Shown here piece after piece: positions 48,214-59,200 of a DNA stretch of 64,000 nt. The first letter of the stretch is position 1; every line of letters starts with the position of its first letter. This DNA is from JBMNIZ01 sp050951405 (GTDB lineage: Bacteria > Bacillota > DULZ01): the NCBI GenBank assembly GCA_050951405.1, contig JBMNIZ010000013.1, positions 62,001 to 126,000 on the forward strand, given 5' to 3'. Position numbers and translations under genes: made by a program. Under the pieces are notes generated by a model, which saw only the letters and a list, made by a program, of their open reading frames with translations, made no database searches and was not told the origin of the DNA.

Positions 48214-49949
48214 AGCGGAATAAATCCGCTTCAGACTGTAGACAAAAATGGCCTTTAGGAAGCAAAACCTAAAGGCCAAATTCTTTTTAAACATAAAATT
48301 GCTGAAATATTAGAGAGCACCTCCTGCAGCGGGGAGGTTGTGGGCGGTAATGTCCGTTGTTTCCGCTTCCACATGGCCAGCTTTTTCAGATTCATGCATG
48401 CAAAAAGAAGCGTGAGATAGTGCTGCACTTTTCTCAAGCCTCGAAGCTGCGTGTAGCGCATCCCATGTTTTTCTTTGGCATCGGCAAAAACACGCTCAAT
48501 TGTCTCGCCGCGCTTACGATAAAGTTCTTTGCCTCGATCGGTGTACCTAAGATCTTCAGCTATTTCCACATAAGGCTCCCATAAATGACGGGTGATAACC
48601 TTGGTAAAATTTTTGCTCTGTGTGCACTTCATTCTATGCTCACAGCCGATGCAAATTTTAGGATCACTCTTGTATTCACGGTAACCATCCCGGTTGGTGG
48701 TGGTGTACTTTAAAATCTGGTTATTGGGGCAAATGTAGCAATCGTAGTATTCATCATAAACATAATCACGTTTTCTGAAATAGCCCTTCTTTGTCATAGG
48801 GCGCTTGTACGGCATGATAGGATCTTTGCCGGCTTCGACTATCTCCCGGCAGATGGCCGGGGTTTTGTATGCAGAATCTGTAACTACAGACTCGACTTCG
48901 GGGTGCTGTTCAATGACTTGCTGGAAAACATCGGAGAAAACCTGGCTGTCGTGAACATTGCCGGGAGCTGCTTTTAATCCCAAGACAAAATTATTCATAT
49001 CACAGGCAACGGTTACAGTATAGGCAAAGCATTTCTCCTTTTCACTCTTGTAGAACATGCCGCTTTCCGGGTCTGTTGTACTTTCTATGATTTCTCGTTT
49101 TTTGCCGCCGTCAGCCGGGGTGCCTCCTTCATCTCCGGAATCATTGCCTTCGTCTTCATCATCAGCAAACGGTTCCTTGCCATGGGATTTCCTATCCTCG
49201 TTAATTTCATAAAGCAAATCACGTTTGTATTTATGTACACGATGCCTGACCATTTTTTTGATGTACTTCTTCTTATTGGCGCTGGCTTTGACATGAGTGG
49301 CATCAATGAAAATGGCGCTGGTGTTGAGAAACCCGCAGTTAATGGCTTCTTCGAGAACACGCGCAAAAATTTTTTCAAAAATGTCGCTTTCCTGAAACCG
49401 TCTCACGTAATTCTTGCCAAAGGTAGAGAAGTGAGGGATCTGCTCCTGCAAGCCATATCCCAGAAACCAGCGGTAAGCGACGTTTACTTTTACCTCTTCT
49501 ATGGTCTGCCGCATTGAACGGATGCCATAGAGTGCCTGCAGGATCAACAGCTTAATTAGAACAACCGGATCTACACTGGGACGGCCATGGTTTTCTGAAT
49601 ACAGGTCTTTTACTTCATCATAGATGAAGCTAAAGTCAATACTCTCCTGGACGGCTCTAAGCAGATGGTTTTCCGGAACCAGGCTGTCTATGCAAACAAT
49701 TTCCATTTGGTTAACAGCTTCACGGTCTTTTTTCGCAAGCATTTTATCACCCCGGCTATTGGTTTTTCCCATAATATAATTTCGTTAAAAGGGCTGAAAA
49801 TGCCTGCAATTACTGGCTTTTTTACACTTTTGCCAAAGATTTTTTGCGCACGGCAATTATGAATTATAAATGAAAATGCAAACCAAGGATCGGCCAAGGT
49901 TTGCATTTCATAAGACTTTGTCTACAGTCTGAAGCGGAATAAATCCGCT
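48214..49949 (-). mobile_element. IS1182-family insertion sequence
   Basis: The ends are 33-bp inverted repeats (48214-48246 and 49917-49949). The inner 18 bp CTTCAGACTGTAGACAAA are identical, and the outer part is itself a near-palindrome (AGCGG...CCGCT). The element is about 1.74 kb with one intact transposase gene, so it may still be active. It lies within the CRISPR locus, inside a phage-like insert. Outer A-rich flanks look alike on both sides, but no clear target duplication can be fixed. Confidence 0.85.
48255..49742 (-). CDS. IS1182 family transposase
   Basis: This DDE transposase has the N-terminal IS1182 pattern (CIDSLVPENHLLRAVQESID), PVVLIKLLILQALYGIRSMR and the first catalytic Asp in AIFIDATHVKASANKKKY. 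The second is in SVVTDSAYKT. A C-terminal Cys-containing segment (CIGCEHRMKCTQSKNF) precedes the Glu in RGETIERVFADAKEKHGMRY. I choose ATG 49742, preceded by GGGTGATAAA. The frame extends 10 codons further to 49772. The gene is intact. Confidence 0.92.
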   Translation of the reverse strand: MLAKKDREAVNQMEIVCIDSLVPENHLLRAVQESIDFSFIYDEVKDLYSENHGRPSVDPVVLIKLLILQALYGIRSMRQTIEEVKVNVAYRWFLGYGLQEQIPHFSTFGKNYVRRFQESDIFEKIFARVLEEAINCGFLNTSAIFIDATHVKASANKKKYIKKMVRHRVHKYKRDLLYEINEDRKSHGKEPFADDEDEGNDSGDEGGTPADGGKKREIIESTTDPESGMFYKSEKEKCFAYTVTVACDMNNFVLGLKAAPGNVHDSQVFSDVFQQVIEQHPEVESVVTDSAYKTPAICREIVEAGKDPIMPYKRPMTKKGYFRKRDYVYDEYYDCYICPNNQILKYTTTNRDGYREYKSDPKICIGCEHRMKCTQSKNFTKVITRHLWEPYVEIAEDLRYTDRGKELYRKRGETIERVFADAKEKHGMRYTQLRGLRKVQHYLTLLFACMNLKKLAMWKRKQRTLPPTTSPLQEVLSNISAILCLKRIWPLGFAS

Positions 49950-49989
49950 TTTCTTTTTCTTCATATTTTCCCGGCCATTTGCCTTTTCA

Positions 49990-50166
49990 TTAAACAGAAC
50001 GTTTGGGGCATTTCTGGTCATTCATTATGTATTTTAAAGGCTTGCCCCCATATTCAGTACAAGTTATATAATCAATGGCATTCTTACAGTAAGCACACTG
50101 GGAAAATTCCATTCTCAAATCTCCTTTTTCCCATCTCCATTTATCTTTCTGTTTAGGTTTTACCAT
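49990..50166 (-). CDS. Small cysteine-rich (zinc-binding-like) protein in the array interruption
   Basis: The product is 58 residues from ATG 50166 (AAGGAGGGG six bases upstream) or 40 residues from an internal ATG at 50112, which also has an AAAGGAG site. The conserved-looking part is MEFSQCAYCKNAIDYITC, later NDQKCPKR: CxxC, a third and a fourth Cys, suggesting zinc binding. It lies between the IS1182 right end and the right CRISPR block. Small dense genes with such strong sites are typical of phages. Function is unknown. Confidence 0.55.
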   Translation of the reverse strand: MVKPKQKDKWRWEKGDLRMEFSQCAYCKNAIDYITCTEYGGKPLKYIMNDQKCPKRSV

Positions 50167-50240
50167 CGCAACCCCTCCTTTTTTTACTCCTTTCCTTTTT
50201 TCCATTTATTACTACTACTTACTATATATATTATACTATA

Positions 50241-53200
50241 GTTTCAATTCCTCATAGGTAGGCTAAAAACGTACTCAAAAGAAAAAACGAATTCTATGAA
50301 TCGGTAGTTTCAATTCCTCATAGGTAGGCTAAAAACGTCAAATGCCCGCTGGAGATTATTACTGAAGCAATAGTTTCAATTCCTCATAGGTAGGCTAAAA
50401 ACGTCACAACGGCTGGCGACAATATGAATTCTTTTTGCTAGTTTCAATTCCTCATAGGTAGGCTAAAAACAATATTCCCCAAATATCAACTTAGGGAATG
50501 GCTCAAGTTTCAATTCCTCATAGGTAGGCTAAAAACGAGCAGCAACTAATGGTGTTTTTACTGTGAAATACAGTTTCAATTCCTCATAGGTAGGCTAAAA
50601 ACCGAATAGACGTGGGTATCGTCCAGGGCAAGGCAACGTAGTTTCAATTCCTCATAGGTAGGCTAAAAACTGACGAATCGCATTTTTAAGGAGAAATCCC
50701 ATGATAGTTTCAATTCCTCATAGGTAGGCTAAAAACTAAATTCTTCTAATTCAACTCCCTTCCTGGTTATTGCAGTTTCAATTCCTCATAGGTAGGCTAA
50801 AAACATCAAACCATTGGAACATTCCGAAATCAGGCACAAGAGTTTCAATTCCTCATAGGTAGGCTAAAAACTTACCAATGGAATACTTGCCATTCAAGAA
50901 ATACAGGCGTTTCAATTCCTCATAGGTAGGCTAAAAACAAAAAGCAGATGGTACAAGTTCCGATATTACAAGCGGGTTTCAATTCCTCATAGGTAGGCTA
51001 AAAACATTTCAGTATCATCGCTGTAAAATCCACACTCGATAGTTTCAATTCCTCATAGGTAGGCTAAAAACCTTTTACCTGTTGGTCCAGCGCCAGCCAC
51101 TGCTCTCCAAGTTTCAATTCCTCATAGGTAGGCTAAAAACTGAATTGACCGGCTTTGATATGGACGAGATAGAGGACTGTGTTTCAATTCCTCATAGGTA
51201 GGCTAAAAACAAGACTGGACATAGAACACAGCGGTGAAATCAGCATGTGTTTCAATTCCTCATAGGTAGGCTAAAAACTATAATAAATGGCATAGTAGAA
51301 GCCATACCCAAAAGTTTCAATTCCTCATAGGTAGGCTAAAAACTAACCAAAGCGGCTATATTTTGGCAAAGGTATGCAAGTTTCAATTCCTCATAGGTAG
51401 GCTAAAAACGGAAACGTCAACAATGCAATAAAAGAGAAGCTTCAGGTTTCAATTCCTCATAGGTAGGCTAAAAACCTACGAGAGCCGAAACGATTGCAAC
51501 AATGACACATAGTTTCAATTCCTCATAGGTAGGCTAAAAACCCAGGTCTCTTAACACTCCTAGAATTATTTCAATACTAAGTTTCAATTCCTCATAGGTA
51601 GGCTAAAAACCGTACCCCATCCATTTGCTTATGGTTGGTTTCACTAGTTTCAATTCCTCATAGGTAGGCTAAAAACTCGGGGATAGGGTTGTTGTCCTCA
51701 TCCACGTTAGAGTTTCAATTCCTCATAGGTAGGCTAAAAACAGAAGTCTTGGGCCACATCCACTGTCGGCAATATAAAGTTTCAATTCCTCATAGGTAGG
51801 CTAAAAACGTTATCGCATCCCTCGTCAGAAGTTCCGAGTATGGCCAGTTTCAATTCCTCATAGGTAGGCTAAAAACGTTAACCGGCCGACTTACTGCCCC
51901 GAATGTATTAAGTTTCAATTCCTCATAGGTAGGCTAAAAACACTCGTCAACGATTTCTCCGCACTCCGGACAACGTGGTTTCAATTCCTCATAGGTAGGC
52001 TAAAAACTGTAGGAATTTTGTGCAGTGGGGAAAAAGGACCATAGTTTCAATTCCTCATAGGTAGGCTAAAAACACTTACGAAAGCCGGATTGCTCATTCC
52101 GATTTTAAGGGGTTTCAATTCCTCATAGGTAGGCTAAAAACTATCCCGAATCCCTTGTTGTATTTCCAGGAGGGTTGTTTCAATTCCTCATAGGTAGGCT
52201 AAAAACTCGGGGATAGGGTTGTTGTCCTCATCCACGTTAGAGTTTCAATTCCTCATAGGTAGGCTAAAAACACCTCGTCTGAAGTGTATGGGAAAGCTGG
52301 GAAAATCGTGTTTCAATTCCTCATAGGTAGGCTAAAAACTCTAACTGCATAAAAGTGCTCGATAAATCAATCCAATGTTTCAATTCCTCATAGGTAGGCT
52401 AAAAACTGTCACCGATGACCTCGCAATATCCCGGCAAACTGTGTTTCAATTCCTCATAGGTAGGCTAAAAACCAATTCACTTCGGCGGAGACCGCCCAAG
52501 ATAGCCGTGTTTCAATTCCTCATAGGTAGGCTAAAAACTGGGAAAGCGAGGGTGAGGAAGGATGACACTACAGGAAAGTTTCAATTCCTCATAGGTAGGC
52601 TAAAAACCCTTCTCCTTCTCCTTCACCTTCACCTTCTATGAATGGTTTCAATTCCTCATAGGTAGGCTAAAAACAAGAACCGCTCTTCCGCTTCCTCACC
52701 GCATATGTCAGTTTCAATTCCTCATAGGTAGGCTAAAAACGCATTTTGGAACAAGGAGAAAAGTGATGTATTTTTGCGTTGTTTCAATTCCTCATAGGTA
52801 GGCTAAAAACGGCCACCTTGAGCTTCGGATATTTGGAAAGCGAAAACGAGTTTCAATTCCTCATAGGTAGGCTAAAAACGAGTGGCAAAGGTTAGATGTG
52901 ATCGTAACCCATAAAAGTTTCAATTCCTCATAGGTAGGCTAAAAACTTGGATTGGTGGGAGAAAGAAGCCGGTATTACACCGTTTCAATTCCTCATAGGT
53001 AGGCTAAAAACGCTGTCTACATTGAAGCCAAGACCTTCGCTCAAAATAAGTTTCAATTCCTCATAGGTAGGCTAAAAACCATTTATTTCGGCTTTGATGT
53101 CGTCAGCCCGGGCTTGTTTCAATTCCTCATAGGTAGGCTAAAAACGAGACAACCTGAAAAAATACCGAAAAGAAAAGGACTGTTTCAATTCCTCATAGGT

Positions 53201-56200
53201 AGGCTAAAAACTACGTTCACCCTATACTGCTTTGCGTCTCTAGCCAGTTTCAATTCCTCATAGGTAGGCTAAAAACTCCTTCAAAACGCCCTGATATTTA
53301 AGAATACCCCTGTTTCAATTCCTCATAGGTAGGCTAAAAACATCGGTTATCCCAGCAACAGCCATTACTTCTTCGGCGTTTCAATTCCTCATAGGTAGGC
53401 TAAAAACGGGAAGATGAAAGGCACGTTATCATAGCTAACAGGGAGTTTCAATTCCTCATAGGTAGGCTAAAAACGAAGGAAGCGGAGGGAAGTTCCTAGC
53501 GGCGTTTCCTCCAGTTTCAATTCCTCATAGGTAGGCTAAAAACGAGCAAATTGCATACATGGAGTTATTGGCGCGACGCAGTTTCAATTCCTCATAGGTA
53601 GGCTAAAAACAAAACCGTTTGCGACATATACAATGGACGGGTCATGTTTCAATTCCTCATAGGTAGGCTAAAAACCCAGAAGAGCCGGGTATGCTCTTTG
53701 CCAAGTCTGATGTTTCAATTCCTCATAGGTAGGCTAAAAACAAAATTTAGTCATTCAAAAATTGGGCCAATTGTGGATGTTTCAATTCCTCATAGGTAGG
53801 CTAAAAACGCTTCACTGCGTTCAGGGTACTGAGCACGGCATAACAGTTTCAATTCCTCATAGGTAGGCTAAAAACAGAAATCTAAATCCTGGTTGTAACG
53901 CACCCTGGCAAGTTTCAATTCCTCATAGGTAGGCTAAAAACATATACTAAAAAATCCCGCATCTGCAAACAAAGACAGATGTTTCAATTCCTCATAGGTA
54001 GGCTAAAAACCATATGGGAGCAATCCTCAATGGTACAAAGAGGGGGAGTTTCAATTCCTCATAGGTAGGCTAAAAACGCTGTAATAGAATATTCACATTT
54101 GTCAATTGTATCGTGTTTCAATTCCTCATAGGTAGGCTAAAAACCGGGAGCAGTTGCCGCCACATCTGGCAGGCCGCAGGTTTCAATTCCTCATAGGTAG
54201 GCTAAAAACGCCAGATCAGGTGCCAGAAGCGAAGTCTCTGCCGGAAAGTTTCAATTCCTCATAGGTAGGCTAAAAACGGGATGTGGAATTTCAAAATTCT
54301 TTGTTCCACTTACAGGTTTCAATTCCTCATAGGTAGGCTAAAAACAAACAAAAGAGATTGTGAGAATATGGAGATTGGAGGAAGTTTCAATTCCTCATAG
54401 GTAGGCTAAAAACACATGAGCGATAGTGAAGACACGCTCCGGCGCAGAAAGTTTCAATTCCTCATAGGTAGGCTAAAAACGGCAAGTGAATTGTATCCGT
54501 ATACCGAAGAAGACCTGTGTTTCAATTCCTCATAGGTAGGCTAAAAACTTGAAACGCACCATCCTTTTCTGATTTCTCAGTCCGGGTTTCAATTCCTCAT
54601 AGGTAGGCTAAAAACCACATTTCATGCAAATACCCCCGTCGCGCTCGTAAAGTTTCAATTCCTCATAGGTAGGCTAAAAACCCCGCTTAACCTGGGCGAG
54701 GGCTGTAACGGAAGGAAGTTTCAATTCCTCATAGGTAGGCTAAAAACAGGAGCAGCAATGGAAAAAGCAAGTCCAAGCTGCCATGTTTCAATTCCTCATA
54801 GGTAGGCTAAAAACACTGTAACCTGCACACCTTCCGAGGTCTCTTTTGCCGGTTTCAATTCCTCATAGGTAGGCTAAAAACTTGAGATGGAGGAAACAAA
54901 GTCGCAGGAGTACTTTTAGTTTCAATTCCTCATAGGTAGGCTAAAAACAAATGGAACAACGCATATCTGATTTGGAAATGGCTAGTTTCAATTCCTCATA
55001 GGTAGGCTAAAAACAGTGTCAGTGGGCAAAGTGGCGGGATCGGCTAGCTTGGGTTTCAATTCCTCATAGGTAGGCTAAAAACTAGTAGCCTCTGTGGTCG
55101 TTATAACAGGGTCGGGCAAAGGTTTCAATTCCTCATAGGTAGGCTAAAAACTATGTTTTTGATCGTGAATTGAACTTTCTAGGCATCGTTTCAATTCCTC
55201 ATAGGTAGGCTAAAAACCCAACACTTCAAGGCCTTTTTGTTCTAGCATAGGTAAGGTTTCAATTCCTCATAGGTAGGCTAAAAACCTTACCATTCACACT
55301 ATCTACATTCCCACCCTTAGCGTGTTTCAATTCCTCATAGGTAGGCTAAAAACACAAGAGACCGGTGCTGCAGACATGTACGAGGGATAGCAGTTTCAAT
55401 TCCTCATAGGTAGGCTAAAAACCCCGGCAACTCCATATAAAACTTAATTACGTTTGCAAGTTTCAATTCCTCATAGGTAGGCTAAAAACCGGCGGAGGCT
55501 GAGGAGGAGTTCAAAATGAGAAAGGTGTTTCAATTCCTCATAGGTAGGCTAAAAACTTGGGAAATGAAGGCGGTTACCGTCTGGGGCCGTTAGAGTTTCA
55601 ATTCCTCATAGGTAGGCTAAAAACGCTCCATATCCCGCAATGCATTACCGCCCAATGCAAGTTTCAATTCCTCATAGGTAGGCTAAAAACCACCAGCAAG
55701 CCCAGGAACGGGTACATTGACCCAGCTGAGTTTCAATTCCTCATAGGTAGGCTAAAAACAGAAGCCTGGCTACTGCCGATGGTTGCTGCGAATACGTGTT
55801 TCAATTCCTCATAGGTAGGCTAAAAACAGAAAACCACTTGACTTTTTACTGATGGGGATATATAAGTTTCAATTCCTCATAGGTAGGCTAAAAACCAGAA
55901 ACAGTGTTGAGACTTGGTTCCGTTTTAAAGGTTACGTTTCAATTCCTCATAGGTAGGCTAAAAACCCCCGGCAATCTCCCCTTTTTCGATAATCCATTCT
56001 AGTTTCAATTCCTCATAGGTAGGCTAAAAACATTGATAGCGGAACTGGAGCGGCGCGGATATAAGTAGTTTCAATTCCTCATAGGTAGGCTAAAAACTGA
56101 AGACGCTAGACACTTTGTAAAAACATTATTAAAGATGTTTCAATTCCTCATAGGTAGGCTAAAAACGACTACTGAGAGTAGAGTAATCAATGAACAAGGC

Positions 56201-59200
56201 GAAGGTTTCAATTCCTCATAGGTAGGCTAAAAACGCGACACAGAGGAAAATTCCAATCCTTCCGAAAGCCAGTTTCAATTCCTCATAGGTAGGCTAAAAA
56301 CTGACTTTTCCACCCATCTCGGTTGGACAATCCGATGAAGTTTCAATTCCTCATAGGTAGGCTAAAAACCTTATAGAAGAAGGTTTGCTCTCAGACTTCG
56401 TATTATGTTTCAATTCCTCATAGGTAGGCTAAAAACTGCCAGGAGGCGGTCCTTGTGTTGCTGGGATTGGTGTTTCAATTCCTCATAGGTAGGCTAAAAA
56501 CATCTGCTGCGACACGCTGCGCAGCTCTTTTACTTTTGCGTTTCAATTCCTCATAGGTAGGCTAAAAACATTTACTTGAGAGGCTTTTTCCTCATAGCTT
56601 AATGTGGTTTCAATTCCTCATAGGTAGGCTAAAAACTCCGGCACAGCCAAGAAGTGGCTGAAAGGTGGTGAAGTTTCAATTCCTCATAGGTAGGCTAAAA
56701 ACAGGCAACGAAGTGAGAGACGTTCTTGGCATGAGCCCGTGTTTCAATTCCTCATAGGTAGGCTAAAAACTTTTAAACCTTTTAGCGCTTCATTTAGCAA
56801 ATCCTGTTTCAATTCCTCATAGGTAGGCTAAAAACCCGTAACCTGCACACCTTCCGAGGTCTCTTTTGCGGGTTTCAATTCCTCATAGGTAGGCTAAAAA
56901 CGTCATGGTGTCAAGGGTTTTTTTTATTTCAATTTTGTGTTTCAATTCCTCATAGGTAGGCTAAAAACATCTGCAAACAAAGACAGACTCAAAGCGGCGG
57001 AAAGTTTCAATTCCTCATAGGTAGGCTAAAAACGGCGATGGTAGCCGATGGCATGAGATATATAACAAGTTTCAATTCCTCATAGGTAGGCTAAAAACTG
57101 GGAAAGCGAGGGTGAGGAAGGATGACACTACAGGAAAGTTTCAATTCCTCATAGGTAGGCTAAAAACTCCAGTTATAGCGTCGGTCGCTTGCCCTGAATT
57201 CGTGTTTCAATTCCTCATAGGTAGGCTAAAAACTTTGTGCATGTAAATCATTCAATAATTGTTCTACGGGTTTCAATTCCTCATAGGTAGGCTAAAAACA
57301 AGGAAAATATACTCATGCGCCTTTGTGCATCTATCTTGTTTCAATTCCTCATAGGTAGGCTAAAAACTTAAGCCGTACAAAGCGGGCTACCTTGTTTGTG
57401 CAAGTTTCAATTCCTCATAGGTAGGCTAAAAACTTCATCTGAAGTGTATGGGAAAGCTGGGAAAATCGTGTTTCAATTCCTCATAGGTAGGCTAAAAACC
57501 GTTAATCCCGGCAAAAACTAATTAAAAGGAGGAATAGTTTCAATTCCTCATAGGTAGGCTAAAAACGGCCAAGTTCGCCTGAATATCATCATATGCCTGG
57601 CAGAGTTTCAATTCCTCATAGGTAGGCTAAAAACACACAAACCACATTAAAGGAGGTTATATAAATGAAGTTTCAATTCCTCATAGGTAGGCTAAAAACG
57701 TGGTGCAAAACCGAAATGCTCTGCAAGGGTGTTGAGTTTCAATTCCTCATAGGTAGGCTAAAAACACTATGCGAAAAAATGGCGTACCGCTGATGAAAGC
57801 GAAGTTTCAATTCCTCATAGGTAGGCTAAAAACAAGAAAAAGCTTTGGGGCTGAAATCTCGACTAAAAAGTTTCAATTCCTCATAGGTAGGCTAAAAACG
57901 GGAATTAACAGACATTCTTTGCGATGGCCGGGTGTGTTTCAATTCCTCATAGGTAGGCTAAAAACACGAAATTGTTGATGGAGAAATCAAGATATTGAGC
58001 CATGTTTCAATTCCTCATAGGTAGGCTAAAAACGGATATCTGCTTACTAAAGATTATGCCTTGAAATGTGAGTTTCAATTCCTCATAGGTAGGCTAAAAA
58101 CAGTGGACGCTATGACGCAGGCACTAATGAGATTGAAGTTTCAATTCCTCATAGGTAGGCTAAAAACGTTCTACCGTAAAGCACCGGACAAATTCGATGA
58201 GAGTTTCAATTCCTCATAGGTAGGCTAAAAACCCTTCGCACTTTCAACGGTTTATGTAATTAAGATTGTTTCAATTCCTCATAGGTAGGCTAAAAACCCA
58301 TGATCATCGGCCCGGGGCCAATGGGTTCTGTGCGCGTTTCAATTCCTCATAGGTAGGCTAAAAACTTAGGTGGTGTTTATTATGACTGTAGGTGAATTAA
58401 GTTTCAATTCCTCATAGGTAGGCTAAAAACATTTGTACCTCCGACCACTTGAATATCAATACTCCGGTTTCAATTCCTCATAGGTAGGCTAAAAACCAAC
58501 AAGGTTATCCACGGCGCCCTGGAACAGGCAAGTTTCAATTCCTCATAGGTAGGCTAAAAACGATTTATGTCGACTTCTATTTCTGAAAAATTATGGTCTG
58601 TTTCAATTCCTCATAGGTAGGCTAAAAACGTGGACCTGGAAGAAGGCGTTATCTACATTCGCAAGTTTCAATTCCTCATAGGTAGGCTAAAAACCTGTTT
58701 TAAAAATCACATATATTCTCATCATCTATACAGTTTCAATTCCTCATAGGTAGGCTAAAAACACAGCTTGAATAGTGGCCGGGAAATCCATTCTATCTCG
58801 TTTCAATTCCTCATAGGTAGGCTAAAAACGCTGAAACTACTCAAAAATCCAAGCTGGCGCAGGTGTGTTTTCAATTCCTCATAGGTAGGCTAAAAACATC
58901 GCGAGGCAGGGGCGGGGCCTGGTGTGAAATTGGAGTTTCAATTCCTCATAGGTAGGCTAAAAACCTGCAGTATTTCTTCCCGCTGCAAGTCATTCTCCAG
59001 TTTCAATTCCTCATAGGTAGGCTAAAAACGATTCATGCTAAGTTGTTTTAATTTTTCACCGCAATTGTTTCAATTCCTCATAGGTAGGCTAAAAACCAGC
59101 CGGCCGGCCAGGTCATCCTCATGCCAACGGGTCAGTTTCAATTCCTCATAGGTAGGCTAAAAACCGGAGCGCCGAGCTCGGGCAGCCCTGACATGGGCAA

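Noticed and set aside
50202..50241. AT-rich sequence just left of the main block as a possible CRISPR leader
   Set aside because: The repeat handle and the length-variant spacer pairs both place the leader on the right. The decayed repeat on the left also marks that side as the trailer.
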